A DNA stretch of 64,000 nucleotides from Rhodoferax sp. BLA1 (GTDB lineage: Bacteria > Pseudomonadota > Gammaproteobacteria > Burkholderiales > Burkholderiaceae_C), in NCBI RefSeq assembly GCF_013416775.1, contig NZ_SZVI01000013.1, positions 682,001 to 746,000 on the forward strand. The letters are read 5' to 3'. The notes beneath the pieces were generated by a model. It was given only the letters and a program-made list of their open reading frames with translations. It searched no databases and was not told the origin of the DNA. Positions 44,303 through 54,242 of this stretch are shown here, one piece after another; within the stretch, counting starts at the first letter, position 1, and every line of letters starts with the position of its first letter. The translations under genes were made by a program, and so were the position numbers.

Positions 44303-44908
44303 TCAACGCCAGCGCAGTTCAAAACGGCACACATCGTCGCCCTTGGCTTCACAAGCGGTCTCTTTGACCTGGGTTTTAGGGTGCACCAGCACCTGGAACA
44401 AGCGCACAAAGGTGGCGGAATAGAAGTAACACACCGGCACTTCGGTGTGCACATCGCGGCACAGCGGGTTGTTGTGGATCGTCAGCAACACCGTCTGGCC
44501 AACTTCGTAGCTGAACTGGCCGCTACCCGCAAATGTCCAGCTGTGACCACCGATGGTTTTGAGCAGCAGCCGTGCCGAGGCGGCAGCCGGCAGCGCCTTG
44601 AACACCAGTTGCGCGGCTTTGGGGATGCGGTTGGCCAACAGGTAGTCGGCGGTTTTGAGACCCGCTTTCCAGGTGATGTCGGCAAAGGTGGGCTGGCCCA
44701 ACTGCTCACGCAAAACCTGGTGCAGGCGCAGCACCTCGGCCTCGTTGACCATTTTGTCGGGTAGCTGCTCCAGGTAATGACCCAGCCCGGCCTGTGTTAA
44801 CAGGCCAGCCGTGACATCCGATCCGAAGGTCTCGTGCAGCGTTTCAGCTACACGGATGATGGCGTTGGGCCCAATGCGGCCGACCACGCCGTCTGCTGCA
44901 CCCATCAA
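44303..44908 (-). CDS. bchJ: Bacteriochlorophyll biosynthesis protein BchJ
   Basis: A 201-residue V4R-domain protein ([21 protein letters not shown]-terminal [13 protein letters not shown]). BchJ supports an 8-vinyl-porphyrin step or substrate delivery in bacteriochlorophyll synthesis; it is not itself thought to be the vinyl reductase. The gene overlaps the end of bchE by four bases, so they are co-transcribed. This is an island outside a visible photosynthesis cluster. Confidence 0.88.
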   Translation of the reverse strand: MMGAADGVVGRIGPNAIIRVAETLHETFGSDVTAGLLTQAGLGHYLEQLPDKMVNEAEVLRLHQVLREQLGQPTFADITWKAGLKTADYLLANRIPKAAQLVFKALPAAASARLLLKTIGGHSWTFAGSGQFSYEVGQTVLLTIHNNPLCRDVHTEVPVCYFYSATFVRLFQVLVHPKTQVKETACEAKGDDVCRFELRWR

Positions 44909-46587
44909 GCTCTGGCCATTTCTTCTTCGGTCATCTGCTCTTTACCACCACCACAGGCCGATACCGGCATCGCAGCGGCTGCGGCGGCTTGTGCGGCAAT
45001 GGCTTCTGCGGCGATGTCTTCGCCCTTCTTGCGGCGCATCTCGATCTTGGGGCCGTGCATGGTGATCCAGCCTTCGTCGGCCTTGGCCACCAGAGCCGCG
45101 TCCGGACGTTCGTGGCGCACACCTTGGTCAAACTTGAAGTCGACCTTTTTCTTGCTCTGCGGGCCCCAGTAACCGACACGGCCCAAGTCATAGAACTTGC
45201 GCTCAAAACCGCTCTTCAGGAAGGCCTTCAGACAACCCATCAGGTACTTGCGGCGCACCGGGTCGCGCGTCCACGGGTACTGGAAGAAGGTTTTGTTCAT
45301 GAAGAACCGGCGGTAATTGTTCATCACCCGGTCCAGCAACTCACCACGGTCCATGGCGGTGGGTTTCATGATCGGGGTGACAAAGTTGTACTTCTCGTAG
45401 TCGAACACCTCGACCTTGTCGCCCAGTTCCTGGAACAGGTCGGAGAACGGCCACGGGGTGTACATCGCCCAGTTGGCCATGTCGGGATTCCAGTCGCGTG
45501 TCATGCGGTAGGTTTCCTCGATGGTCTCGGCGGTTTCGTTTTCCAGGCCGACGATGAACTGCGCTTCGGTCACGATGCCGGCTTCACGCAGCAGGCGGAT
45601 GGCCTTTTTGTTCTGCTCAATCGTGGTTTCTTTGTTGAACAGATCAAGCTTGAGCTGGGCTGCCGCTTCGGTACCCAGCGACACGTGGATCAAGCCGGCC
45701 TTGCGGTACAGCGGCAGCAGTTTTTCGTCACGCAAGATGTCGGTCACGCGGGTGTTGATACCCCACAACACCGGCAGCTTGCGTTCCACCAGCTCTTCAC
45801 AGAACTGGATGAACTTCTTGCGGTGGATGGTGGGTTCTTCGTCGGCCAGGATAAAGAAGCCAACCTTGTGGTTCTTGACAAGGTCCTCGATCTCGTCGAC
45901 CACTTTTTTCGGGTCGCGGATGCGGTAGTCGCGCCAGAACTTCCACTGGCTGCAGAAACTGCAGGTGAACGGGCAACCGCGCGCAAAGTTGGGGATCGCC
46001 ACCCGCACATTCATCGGGGTGTAGATGTATTTGCTCCAGTCAAGGATGCCCCAGTCAGGTGTGATGGTATCCAGATCGGCAATCGGAGGCTCGGCGGGTG
46101 TGGCGACAATCTGGCCTTCGTCGTTGCGGTAGGCAATGCCCTTGACCGACTCGCGGTTTTGCATGAAGTTGCCAGCGTCCACGGCTTTCACCAGGTTCAG
46201 GAACACCTGCTCACCCTCACCACGCACAATCGCATCAATCCAGGGCGACTCGCCCAGCACCTGCGAGAACATGAAGGTGGCGTGGATACCACCGAGCACG
46301 GTCACGATGTTGGGGTTGACTTCCTTCACCACCTGCAACAGGCGTTGCGCCTTGTAAATCGACGGGGTGATGGCCGTGCAGCCAACGATATCGGGCTTGA
46401 TCTCGGCAAACTTCTGGCGCATGACGTCTTCACTGAGGTCCAGCGTCATGGCATCCACAAACACCACATCGGTATAACCGCCCGCCTTGAGGTAACCAGT
46501 CAGGTAAGCCACCCATGCTGGAGGCCAGGTGCCGGCAATTTCGGCACCACCCGAGTGGTAATTGGGGTGAACGAGCATGACGCGCAT
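44905..46587 (-). CDS. bchE: Oxygen-independent Mg-protoporphyrin IX monomethyl ester cyclase
   Basis: A 560-residue radical-SAM enzyme that makes the isocyclic ring of bacteriochlorophyll without oxygen. An N-terminal cobalamin-binding domain ([20 protein letters not shown]) is followed by the Fe-S motif CPFTCSFC (CxxxCxxC) and the BchE-type C-terminal region. The ATG at 46587, preceded by AGGAAAAG, begins the conserved protein; the frame to 46752 runs through the regulatory sites and is not used. Upstream lie a PpsR-like palindrome and an FNR-like box, as expected for a gene needed under low oxygen. Confidence 0.95.
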   Translation of the reverse strand: MRVMLVHPNYHSGGAEIAGTWPPAWVAYLTGYLKAGGYTDVVFVDAMTLDLSEDVMRQKFAEIKPDIVGCTAITPSIYKAQRLLQVVKEVNPNIVTVLGGIHATFMFSQVLGESPWIDAIVRGEGEQVFLNLVKAVDAGNFMQNRESVKGIAYRNDEGQIVATPAEPPIADLDTITPDWGILDWSKYIYTPMNVRVAIPNFARGCPFTCSFCSQWKFWRDYRIRDPKKVVDEIEDLVKNHKVGFFILADEEPTIHRKKFIQFCEELVERKLPVLWGINTRVTDILRDEKLLPLYRKAGLIHVSLGTEAAAQLKLDLFNKETTIEQNKKAIRLLREAGIVTEAQFIVGLENETAETIEETYRMTRDWNPDMANWAMYTPWPFSDLFQELGDKVEVFDYEKYNFVTPIMKPTAMDRGELLDRVMNNYRRFFMNKTFFQYPWTRDPVRRKYLMGCLKAFLKSGFERKFYDLGRVGYWGPQSKKKVDFKFDQGVRHERPDAALVAKADEGWITMHGPKIEMRRKKGEDIAAEAIAAQAAAAAAMPVSACGGGKEQMTEEEMARA

Positions 46588-46653
46588 AACTTTTCCTGTA
46601 AGTTGAAGGACCAGGCTACTGTGCCTAGGGTGGTGTTTTGTGACATTGATGAA

Positions 46654-46671
46654 TGTCAACTTTTGTTGACA
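46654..46671. promoter_or_regulatory. PpsR/CrtJ-type operator before bchE
   Basis: TGTCAACTTTTGTTGACA is a perfect palindrome (TGTCAAC-N4-GTTGACA) and fits TGT-N12-ACA exactly. On the minus strand it contains TTGACA, which would be the bchE -35 box, so bound PpsR would block the promoter. A second palindrome, TGACAT-N6-ATGTCA (46641-46658), overlaps it. Confidence 0.75.
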
Positions 46672-46683
46672 TTCTGCGGCATT

Positions 46684-46697
46684 TTGACTTGCATCAA
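46684..46697. promoter_or_regulatory. FNR/FnrL-type box before bchE
   Basis: TTGACTTGCATCAA fits TTGAT-N4-ATCAA with one mismatch. Its centre is about 65 bases upstream of the transcription start predicted from the TTGACA box, a position from which FNR proteins can activate. Confidence 0.65.
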
Positions 46698-46755
46698 AAC
46701 TTTGAGCAAGGGGTGCTGTGCGGGGCAGATGACACCCCGCCGCGCCGCGCAACCG

Positions 46756-47229
46756 TCAGCGGACTTGGGCGCTGGCCACGTCCCAGCCAAACTTCACCTC
46801 GGCACCCAAGCCGCCTTTGCTGTCCTGGGGTTTGTAGGCAAATTCGATGTCGCGGTAGTTCAATGTCACGGCTTCGGTGATATCAGCATCCGCGCCTGCG
46901 GGCTGGATGCTGGTGACTTGCACCTCCTTCAGGCTCACTTGCAGGAAGTCCTTTTGGCCTTCACCCGCCTTGCGGGACGTCAGCACCACCGTCTTGAAGA
47001 GCTTGCCCGCCGCACAGTGTTTGGCCAGCAGGGGGGATGCCTTGTCATAGAGATGCACAAAACTCAAGGGCCCCGCCACCGTTTTGCCTTTGCCGGTGCT
47101 GGTGCCGCCGACCTGCCCGGCGCCGGCAATGCCCCAGCTCCAGGACAAGACTTCAACCTCCCCCTTGTGGTCCTTGTTGCTTGACTCACCCTCGACACCG
47201 TCAAACTTGATAAAACAATCGATGGCCAT
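46756..47229 (-). CDS. Hcp-family type VI secretion protein (orphan)
   Basis: A 157-residue Hcp1-like protein (MAIDCFIKFDGVEGESSNK, LSFVHLYDKASPLLAKHCAAGKLF region, C-terminal FGWDVASAQ). Hcp forms hexameric rings of the type VI secretion tube or carries effectors. No other T6SS gene is in the window. The second of two adjacent ATGs (47229) has AAGGAG at the right distance. The open frame continues to 47469, but a clear sigma-70 promoter lies within that stretch, so it is not coding. Confidence 0.85.
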   Translation of the reverse strand: MAIDCFIKFDGVEGESSNKDHKGEVEVLSWSWGIAGAGQVGGTSTGKGKTVAGPLSFVHLYDKASPLLAKHCAAGKLFKTVVLTSRKAGEGQKDFLQVSLKEVQVTSIQPAGADADITEAVTLNYRDIEFAYKPQDSKGGLGAEVKFGWDVASAQVR

Positions 47230-47334
47230 CATGTGCTCCTTGGTCAGTGAAAAAACTGGGGATGCGGGTGGAAATTGATCGGTGTGAGGCTGCGCCACCA
47301 GGCCGCTGGATTTGTCTGCTGCCTTTTTGGCGCG

Positions 47335-47364
47335 AGTATAGGAAGCAGCTTGGAGAAGCGTCAA
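47335..47364 (-). promoter_or_regulatory. Sigma-70 promoter of hcp
   Basis: On the minus strand: TTGACG (47364-47359), 18-base spacer, TATACT (47340-47335). Predicted start near 47328, giving a leader of about 100 bases before the hcp ATG. Confidence 0.6.
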
Positions 47365-47441
47365 CGCCATCACGCCCAGCAGGGCAAGCGACCCGACCGG
47401 CCCCCTGAAGGCCGATGTGAAGTTGCTAGACTTCCCCCCCA

Positions 47442-50060
47442 ATGACCGACCACACCCTGCCACACACACCGATGATGACCCAGTACCTGGGCCTCAAAGC
47501 GGATCACCCCCACACCCTGCTGTTCTACCGCATGGGGGATTTTTACGAACTGTTTTATGCCGACGCCGAAAAGGCCGCGCGCCTGCTCAACATCACCCTG
47601 ACACAACGCGGCCAAAGCGCCGGGCAGCCGGTGGTGATGGCAGGGGTACCGTTCCATTCGGTCGAGACCTATCTGGCGCGGCTCATCAAACTCGGTGAAT
47701 CGGTGGCAATTTGTGAGCAGGTCGGCGACCCGGCCACAGCCAAAGGCCCGGTCGAACGCAAGGTGGTGCGCGTCGTAACGCCCGGCACCTTGACCGATCT
47801 GGAATTGCTCAACGACAAGACCGAGGCGCTGCTGCTCTCGGTGCACCAAGGCCCGCGCAACAGCTGCGGCCTGGCCTGGCTCAGCGTGACCCAGGGCGTG
47901 GTGCATCTGGCCGAATGTGCGGTAGATGACTTGGCCAACTGGGTGTTGCGTGTCAACCCCGGTGAACTGATCTTCAGCGCCGGTGCCACACCAGCGTTTG
48001 AGGCGCGGCTGCGCGCCATCCCGGTGACGACGCCGCTGTCGATCTCGGTGCGGCCCGACTGGCAGTTTGACACCGGCCTGGGCCAGCGCACCCTCACCCA
48101 GCACCTCAACACGACCAGCCTGGCGCCTTGGCACGCGCAGGAATTGGTGCTGGCCCAGGCGGCAGCAGCCGCGCTGCTGAGTTACACCGAACACACCCAG
48201 GGCCGGGCGCTCACGCACATCCATAGCGTGCAGGTGCAACGCGAGGGCGATGTAATCGACCTGCCGCCCACCACCCGGCGCAACCTGGAGCTGGTGCAAA
48301 CCCTGCGCGGCGAAGACGCACCCACGCTGTTCTCTTTGCTCGACACCTGCCAGACCGGCATGGGCAGCCGTCTGCTCAAAAGCTGGTTGTTGTCGCCCCG
48401 GCGTGACCGCAGCGAGGCTTTGCAACGCCACCGCGCGATTGAGGCACTGCGCAGCGGCCCGACCCTGTCGGCGGGCGCCGGTCCGTGGGACAAACTGCGC
48501 CAGCAGCTCAAGGGCAGCACCGACGTGCAACGCATCACCGCACGCATTGCGCTGCGCCAGGTGCGCCCGCGTGAGTTGGTAGGTTTGCAGGTAACGCTCC
48601 AAAAAACAGAGCTACTCGCCCCCGTGATACAAGGGCTAGAGGCCTATTTGACCCACATCTCCGAAAACCTGCTGCCACCCGCCGGTTGCGCCGAACTGTT
48701 GCGCGCTGCGATAGACGCGGAGCCCGCCGCACTGGTGCGCGATGGCGGCGTGATTGCCAGCGGTTTTGATGCTGATCTGGACGAGTTGCGCGCCATCCAG
48801 ACCAACTGCGACGGCTTTTTGCTGGACCTGGAAACCCGCGAACGGGCCCGCACCGGCATCAGCAACCTGCGCGTGCAGTTCAACAAGGTGCACGGCTTTT
48901 TCATCGAAGTCACCCAGGGCCAAGCCAGCAAGGTGCCCGACGACTACCGGCGCCGCCAGACCCTGAAAAACGCCGAACGCTTCATCACGCCCGAACTCAA
49001 AGCCTTCGAGGACAAGGCCCTGAGCGCGCAAGAACGCGCGCTGGCGCGTGAAAAGTGGCTGTACGAGCAGTTGCTGGACCAGCTGCAGGCGTTTGTAGCC
49101 GCCCTCACCCGCCTCGCCGATGCACTGGCCACGCTGGACGCCCTGTGTGCGCTGGCCGAGCGCAGCCTCACGCTGGACTGGTGTGCGCCGCAGTTTGTCA
49201 AAGAGCCGTGTATCGACATCGACGCCGGTCGCCACCCTGTTGTGCAGGCGCGCCTGGCTGAACTCAGTTCGGGCGCCTTCATTGCCAACGACACCCGCCT
49301 GAGCGTCAAGCAACGCATGCAGATCATCACCGGCCCCAACATGGGTGGTAAATCGACCTACATGCGGCAAATCGCGGTGATTGTGTTGCTGGCCAGCATG
49401 GGCAGTTATGTGCCAGCCAGCGCCTGCCGACTCGGGCCGATTGACGCTATCCACACCCGCATCGGCGCGGCCGACGACCTGGCCAACGCGCAATCGACCT
49501 TCATGCTGGAGATGCTGGAGGCCGCGCAAATCCTGAACGCTGCCACACCCAACTCGCTGGTGCTGATGGACGAGATTGGCCGCGGCACCAGCACCTTTGA
49601 CGGCCTGGCGCTGGCGTCAGCCATTGCCACCCAGTTGCACGACAAAACCCAGGCTTACACGCTGTTTGCCACACATTATTTTGAGCTGACTGAGTTCCCG
49701 GCCAGCCACCACGCAGCGATCAATGTGCATGTGAGTGCAGCCGAGAGTGGCCGCGACATCGTGTTCCTGCACGAAATCCAGCCGGGGCCAGCCAGCAAGA
49801 GTTACGGTATCCAGGTGGCGCGCCTGGCCGGCATGCCCGCCGCCGTGGTCAACCACGCGCGCCACACACTCGAAGCGCTGGAGGCACAGGCCAGCCAGCA
49901 CCAGGCCCAGGTGGATTTGTTTGCCGCGCCAGCTGCTACAGAAATCATTGCTGAAAGCCCAGTTGAGTCCTGGGCCAAAGCCTTAAATCCTGATGATTTG
50001 AGCCCGCGTGAGGCGCTGGAGGCGCTGTACCAGCTCAAGAAGCTGAGCGTTCAGGGATAA
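47442..50060 (+). CDS. mutS: DNA mismatch repair protein MutS
   Basis: An 872-residue mismatch-recognition ATPase. [11 protein letters not shown] near the N-terminus is the mismatch-binding Phe-x-Glu region. The ATPase has Walker [10 protein letters not shown] and [16 protein letters not shown], and the helix-turn-helix and dimer region lie at the end. Divergent from hcp. Repeat copy 9 sits in the lever-domain region, with a possible decayed copy at 49930-49995 near the C-terminal linker. Confidence 0.97.
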   Translation: MTDHTLPHTPMMTQYLGLKADHPHTLLFYRMGDFYELFYADAEKAARLLNITLTQRGQSAGQPVVMAGVPFHSVETYLARLIKLGESVAICEQVGDPATAKGPVERKVVRVVTPGTLTDLELLNDKTEALLLSVHQGPRNSCGLAWLSVTQGVVHLAECAVDDLANWVLRVNPGELIFSAGATPAFEARLRAIPVTTPLSISVRPDWQFDTGLGQRTLTQHLNTTSLAPWHAQELVLAQAAAAALLSYTEHTQGRALTHIHSVQVQREGDVIDLPPTTRRNLELVQTLRGEDAPTLFSLLDTCQTGMGSRLLKSWLLSPRRDRSEALQRHRAIEALRSGPTLSAGAGPWDKLRQQLKGSTDVQRITARIALRQVRPRELVGLQVTLQKTELLAPVIQGLEAYLTHISENLLPPAGCAELLRAAIDAEPAALVRDGGVIASGFDADLDELRAIQTNCDGFLLDLETRERARTGISNLRVQFNKVHGFFIEVTQGQASKVPDDYRRRQTLKNAERFITPELKAFEDKALSAQERALAREKWLYEQLLDQLQAFVAALTRLADALATLDALCALAERSLTLDWCAPQFVKEPCIDIDAGRHPVVQARLAELSSGAFIANDTRLSVKQRMQIITGPNMGGKSTYMRQIAVIVLLASMGSYVPASACRLGPIDAIHTRIGAADDLANAQSTFMLEMLEAAQILNAATPNSLVLMDEIGRGTSTFDGLALASAIATQLHDKTQAYTLFATHYFELTEFPASHHAAINVHVSAAESGRDIVFLHEIQPGPASKSYGIQVARLAGMPAAVVNHARHTLEALEAQASQHQAQVDLFAAPAATEIIAESPVESWAKALNPDDLSPREALEALYQLKKLSVQG
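48598..48650. repeat. Dispersed palindromic repeat, copy 9 (inside mutS)
   Basis: AAAAAACAGAGCTACTCGCC, CCCGTGATACAAGGGCTAGA, GGCC: the right half (AAGGGCTAGAGGCC) is identical to that of copy 10. It is translated in MutS ([15 protein letters not shown]). Confidence 0.65.
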
Positions 50061-50137
50061 ATCTGGCCCAAGGCGCCAGCTGGCAAGCACCTGCCCCTGG
50101 TGCGGTGTGGGCCCGCTTGCACAACACGCCCCAATAA

Positions 50138-50194
50138 CCATACGCGCCCCGTTCGTATGGCGCTGGCCTGGCCCGCAAAATGGTCCCTTGCGGG
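50138..50194. other. Two hairpins upstream of the cydA-like gene
   Basis: CCATACG (50138-50144) with CGTATGG (50154-50160), and CCCGCAA (50172-50178) with TTGCGGG (50188-50194), each a perfect 7-bp stem with a 9-base loop. They lie between mutS and the oxidase genes; no T-run, so a leader or operator role is as likely as termination. Confidence 0.45.
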
Positions 50195-50261
50195 AGAATC
50201 CTTTGGCGCGCCGACTGCATCCTTGGTCGAGATGCGATTCTCACCATCGTCAAACCTCACC

Positions 50262-51677
50262 ATGTTCAACCTCACCGCCCTCGAACTGGCGCGAATCCAG
50301 TTCGGATTCACGATCACCTTCCACATCATCTTTCCCGCCATCACCATTGGCCTGGCGGCTTACTTGGCCGTGCTCGAAGCTTTGTGGCTCAAGAAACAAG
50401 AGCTGGTCTACAAAACCCTGTACCACTTCTGGTCCAAGATCTTCGCTGTGAACTTTGCGATGGGTGTGGTGTCGGGCCTGGTGATGGCCTACCAGTTTGG
50501 CACCAACTGGAGCCAATACTCCGAATTTGCGGGCAGCATCACCGGACCGCTGTTGACCTATGAGGTTTTGACGGCGTTTTTTATGGAGGCCGGTTTTCTG
50601 GGTGTGATGTTGTTCGGCTGGAACAAGGTGGGGCCTCGCCTGCACTTCTTTGCCACCGTGATGGTGGCCCTGGGCACCCTGGTCTCGGCAACCTGGATCC
50701 TGGCCTCCAACAGCTGGATGCAAACACCACAGGGGCACGAAATCATCAACGGTGTGGTGGTGCCGGTGGATTGGATCGCCATCATCTTCAACCCGTCCTT
50801 TCCGTATCGGCTGGCCCACATGGTGGTGGCGGCGTTCATTTCGACCGCCTTGCTGGTGGCTGCGTCGGGTGCCTGGCACCTGCTCAAGGGCAACCACAAG
50901 CCGGAAATCAAGAAGATGTTCTCCATGGCCTTGTGGATGTTGCTTTTCGCGGCACCGCTGCAAGTCGTTGTGGGTGATGCCCACGGCCTGAACACCCTCA
51001 AACACCAGCCAGCCAAGATCGCGGCCATGGAAGGCCATTGGGAAAACACACCGGGTGAGGGTGTGCCGCTGGTGCTGTTCGGCTGGCCCGACATGGAGGC
51101 TGAGACCACCCGCTACAAGATCGAAATCCCGAACCTGGGTGGCTTGATCCTGACCCACGACTGGCACGGCCAGTACCCGGGTTTGAAGGAGTTCCCCCGA
51201 GAAGACCGCCCCAACGCCACCGTTGTGTTCTGGACCTTTCGCGTGATGGTGGGGCTGGGTGTCCTGATGATTGTGCTGGCACTCTGGGGAGCCTGGTCAC
51301 ATTGGCGCCAACGTGCCTATGAGTCGCCTGCGCTGTGGCGTTTTGCGCTGCTGATGGGGCCGTCCGGCGTGGTGGCCATGCTGGCGGGCTGGTACACCAC
51401 GGAAATTGGCCGGCAGCCTTGGGTTGTTTATGGGCTGATGCGCACGGCCGATGCTGTGTCCAACCACTCTGCCATCACGCTGAGCGTCAGCTTGATCGTG
51501 CTTGTGCTTGTGTATGCCGCTGTGTTTGGCACCGGCATTGGCTACTTGCTAAAACTCATCGGGCAAGGTCCAGATGTGCACGAGCCCCCACCCGACGGGG
51601 ACGCGCTGGACCAACGGCCCGCACGTCCGTTGTCCGCCGCCACGCCGCCTGCACAACCACCCATCACCACGGTCTGA
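50262..51677 (+). CDS. cydA: Cytochrome bd-type (cyanide-insensitive, Cio-like) oxidase subunit I
   Basis: A 471-residue membrane quinol oxidase subunit. Haem ligands fit His in FTITFHIIFPA and RLAHMVVAAF; GRQPWVVYGLMRTADA is the bd signature. The quinone loop between segments VI and VII is short (EGHWENTPGEG to EFPREDRP), the feature of the CioA-like subgroup. The ATG at 50262 (MFNLTALELARIQFGFTITF) is the conserved start. Operon with cydB and a small subunit. Confidence 0.93.
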   Translation: MFNLTALELARIQFGFTITFHIIFPAITIGLAAYLAVLEALWLKKQELVYKTLYHFWSKIFAVNFAMGVVSGLVMAYQFGTNWSQYSEFAGSITGPLLTYEVLTAFFMEAGFLGVMLFGWNKVGPRLHFFATVMVALGTLVSATWILASNSWMQTPQGHEIINGVVVPVDWIAIIFNPSFPYRLAHMVVAAFISTALLVAASGAWHLLKGNHKPEIKKMFSMALWMLLFAAPLQVVVGDAHGLNTLKHQPAKIAAMEGHWENTPGEGVPLVLFGWPDMEAETTRYKIEIPNLGGLILTHDWHGQYPGLKEFPREDRPNATVVFWTFRVMVGLGVLMIVLALWGAWSHWRQRAYESPALWRFALLMGPSGVVAMLAGWYTTEIGRQPWVVYGLMRTADAVSNHSAITLSVSLIVLVLVYAAVFGTGIGYLLKLIGQGPDVHEPPPDGDALDQRPARPLSAATPPAQPPITTV

Positions 51678-51692
51678 CCAAGGAAGCACAAC

Positions 51693-52700
51693 ATGGGTAT
51701 CGATCTTCCACTGATCTGGCTGCTGATCATCGGTTTTGGCGTGATGATGTATGTGATTGCCGACGGCTTTGACCTCGGGATCGGCATTCTCTTTCCGCTC
51801 GTCACAGACCGCAGCCACCGCGACGCGATGGTCAACACCGTGGCACCGGTCTGGGACGGCAACGAAACCTGGCTGGTGCTGGGCGGCGCTGCACTCATGG
51901 CGGCTTTCCCCAAGGCCTACGCCATTTTGCTCAGCGCGTTTTATGTGCCGGTGATCCTCATGCTGCTCGGCTTGATCTGGCGCGGGGTGTCCTTCGAGTT
52001 TCGTTTTAAGGCAGACGAGGCCCACAAACCGTTCTGGGACAAAGCCTTCATGCTGGGCTCGTTCGTGACGGCTTTTTGCCAGGGCGCCATCCTCGGGGCC
52101 TTCATCAGCGGCATCGAGATCGTCAACGGCAACGCGGTGTATGGGGTCATGGACTGGTTGACACCGTTCTCGGTCTTCACCGGTGTGGGGGTTGTGATCG
52201 CTTATGCGCTCTTGGGATCAACCTGGCTCATTCTCAAAACCGAAGGTGATTTACAAGAGCAGATGATCCAGATCGCCAAACCCGCCACGTTCGCCTTGTT
52301 GGCGGCCATCGCCATAGCCTCGATTTGGACACCATTGGCACACCCGGCCATTGCGGGGCGCTGGTTCAGCCAACCCAACATCTGGTTCTTTGTGCCGGTG
52401 CCGATCCTGGTCGCGCTGGCCACCTATTACATCCTGCACACACTCAACAACGACCCACATGCGGGACCCTTCATCTGGTCGCTGCTGCTGATCTTCTTGG
52501 GTTACAGCGGGTTTGTGATCAGCATCTGGCCCAACATCGTGCCGCCGTCCCTGTCGATCTGGGCGGCAGCCGCGCCACCCCAAAGCATGGGCTTCGCCTT
52601 GGTGGGGGCACTGCTGATCATCCCGATGATTCTTGGTTATTCCGCCTGGGCTTATTACGTGTTTCGGGGCAAAGTCAAGGTGGGTGAGGGGTACCACTGA
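51693..52700 (+). CDS. cydB: Cytochrome bd-type oxidase subunit II
   Basis: A 335-residue membrane protein with eight or nine hydrophobic segments and CydB features (YVIADGFDLGIGILFP, WDGNETWLVLGGAALMAAFP). It starts 15 bases after cydA and its stop directly abuts the next ATG. Confidence 0.95.
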   Translation: MGIDLPLIWLLIIGFGVMMYVIADGFDLGIGILFPLVTDRSHRDAMVNTVAPVWDGNETWLVLGGAALMAAFPKAYAILLSAFYVPVILMLLGLIWRGVSFEFRFKADEAHKPFWDKAFMLGSFVTAFCQGAILGAFISGIEIVNGNAVYGVMDWLTPFSVFTGVGVVIAYALLGSTWLILKTEGDLQEQMIQIAKPATFALLAAIAIASIWTPLAHPAIAGRWFSQPNIWFFVPVPILVALATYYILHTLNNDPHAGPFIWSLLLIFLGYSGFVISIWPNIVPPSLSIWAAAAPPQSMGFALVGALLIIPMILGYSAWAYYVFRGKVKVGEGYH

Positions 52701-52850
52701 ATGGACAACTCACCCTCAACCAGCCGGTTCAACACCAGCTTGCGGCGGGTCGGCTGGCTGATCCTGATCTGGGCCTGCAGTGTGGCGGCTCTGGGCCTGG
52801 TCGCGCTGGCCATGCGCCTGCTCATGAGCTGGGCAGGCATGACGCGTTAA
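52701..52850 (+). CDS. Small membrane subunit of the bd-type oxidase (DUF2474-like)
   Basis: A 49-residue protein starting at the ATG immediately after the cydB stop. One membrane segment (VGWLILIWACSVAALGLVAL) follows a short polar N-terminus with RR before the membrane. Small proteins of this kind (CydX, or DUF2474 in CIO-type operons) stabilise the oxidase. Confidence 0.75.
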   Translation: MDNSPSTSRFNTSLRRVGWLILIWACSVAALGLVALAMRLLMSWAGMTR

Positions 52851-52908
52851 GCCAGCGCAGCGCTGTGTGCTGAGGCTCCGGGATGCGCCGCCTTGCCCCG
52901 GCCGCTGC

Positions 52909-54096
52909 TCAGTCCAGCAACGCCGCGTAGACCATGTCGCGAAACAACATGCGGTAGTACTCGCGCTGGTTCGGTGCCTGCAGCATCAGGCAGGCAAACA
53001 GATCGAGCGCAGGATCCACAAAAAACGAGGTCCCGGCCAACCCGCCCCAAAAATAGGTGCCGACCGAGCCCGGCACCGGCGCCACCCCCAGGTGTTTGCG
53101 CACCGCAAAACCCAGACCAAAACCATGCCCCGCGGGCAGCAGCGCACGCGAGCCCCCCGGCGCCACCGGAATGTCGCCCAGGTGGTCAGTGGTCATGAAG
53201 TCCACCGTGCGTGGCCCCAGCAGGCGCACACCGTCGAGTTCACCCCGGTTGAGCAAAAACTGCAGAAAACGGGCGTAGTCTTTTGCGGTCGAGATCAGGC
53301 CACCACCGCCCGAGGCCAGCGTGGCGTCGGTACGCACGTCGATCACCTTCATCTGCAGGCCACCGTCCGGGTCGCGGGCAAAGGGTTCGGCAATGTGGTC
53401 ATGGAACTCGGGCGGCACGGTGAAGGCAGTGTCCGGCATACGCAGCGGCTCGAACAGCTGCTCTTGCAAAAACTGCTGCAGCGGCTGCGCACTGATCACC
53501 TCGATGACCCGGCCCAGCACATCGGTGGCACGGCTGTATTCAAACACCTGGCCGGGCTGGTACATCAGCGGCAAGGCGGCGAGCTGTTGGGTGAAATCGG
53601 CCAGGCTGCGATCGCGTGAACCCAGACGCAGCTGCGCGTACTGGCGCTGCACCGGGCCGCTGCCGAGGAACTCGTAGGTCAGGCCGGCCGTGTGGCGCAG
53701 CAGGTCGTGCACCGTGGCAGCACGCAGCACCGGCTGCAGCTCGGTGGCCTCACCGTTCATCACCACGTTTTGCTGTGCAAATTCGGGCAGGTATTTGGCC
53801 ACCGGGTCGGCCAGCAGCAAGCGCCCCTGCTCCACCAGCATCATGGCCGCCACCGACACAATCGGTTTGGTCATCGAGTAGATGCGAAAACGGGCATCGT
53901 TGTGCATGGCTTCGCCGGTGCGCGGGTTGAGCTGGCCGACGCTGTCCATCAAGGCCAGCTTGCCGTGGCGCGCCACCACGGCCACCGCGCCGGGCAGGCG
54001 TTGGTCAGCCACCTCACGCTGCAACACGGCCATCAGGCGCGCCAGGCGCTCAGTGCTCAGACCCACTTTTTCAGGGGAAACGTTTTGTAGAGTCAT
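52909..54096 (-). CDS. Serine hydrolase, class C beta-lactamase/EstB family
   Basis: A 395-residue serine hydrolase with the SxxK motif S74-M-T-K77 and the Tyr motif in FEYSRATDVLGR; a C-terminal GHGFGLGF replaces the KTG box. This pattern is typical of EstB-type esterases and DD-peptidase-like proteins, not of true AmpC enzymes. No signal peptide is seen, so it is probably a cytoplasmic esterase. Resistance should not be inferred. Confidence 0.85.
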   Translation of the reverse strand: MTLQNVSPEKVGLSTERLARLMAVLQREVADQRLPGAVAVVARHGKLALMDSVGQLNPRTGEAMHNDARFRIYSMTKPIVSVAAMMLVEQGRLLLADPVAKYLPEFAQQNVVMNGEATELQPVLRAATVHDLLRHTAGLTYEFLGSGPVQRQYAQLRLGSRDRSLADFTQQLAALPLMYQPGQVFEYSRATDVLGRVIEVISAQPLQQFLQEQLFEPLRMPDTAFTVPPEFHDHIAEPFARDPDGGLQMKVIDVRTDATLASGGGGLISTAKDYARFLQFLLNRGELDGVRLLGPRTVDFMTTDHLGDIPVAPGGSRALLPAGHGFGLGFAVRKHLGVAPVPGSVGTYFWGGLAGTSFFVDPALDLFACLMLQAPNQREYYRMLFRDMVYAALLD

Positions 54097-54098
54097 AT

Positions 54099-54150
54099 AA
54101 AAATATAGCTGTAGGCCCTTTATAGATAAGGGCTAGAGGCCAAAATGGCA
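54099..54150. repeat. Dispersed palindromic repeat, copy 10 (intergenic)
   Basis: AAAAATATAGCTGTAG, GCCCTT (54115-54120), TATAGAT, AAGGGC (54128-54133), TAGAGGCCAAAATGG. One of the cleanest copies; lies upstream of the hydrolase gene and downstream of the channel gene. Confidence 0.8.
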
Positions 54151-54242
54151 TAAAAATAAAAATCCTTTCCCACGCATCTTGGCCAAAGTATTGTGACGGC
54201 ACATAGGTGTGTAAGCGTCTGATTCAGACCGGATGGCGCGGC

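Noticed and set aside
46588..46752. N-terminal extension of BchE
   Set aside because: It contains the PpsR-like and FNR-like sites; the conserved protein begins at 46587 after a good ribosome site.
44989..47184. Very long open frame (731 codons) on the plus strand opposite bchE
   Set aside because: It lies antisense to bchE and the hcp gene, has no recognisable motif, and is typical of the open antisense frames of high-GC codon use.
47230..47469. Signal-peptide-like extension of the Hcp protein
   Set aside because: A sigma-70 promoter lies within it and AAGGAG precedes the ATG at 47229.
47370..48602. 410-codon minus-strand frame opposite mutS
   Set aside because: Antisense to the conserved MutS N-terminus, with no domain signal.
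49930..49995. Second repeat copy near the end of mutS
   Set aside because: Only fragments of the repeat blocks are present and the stem is not formed; chance cannot be excluded.
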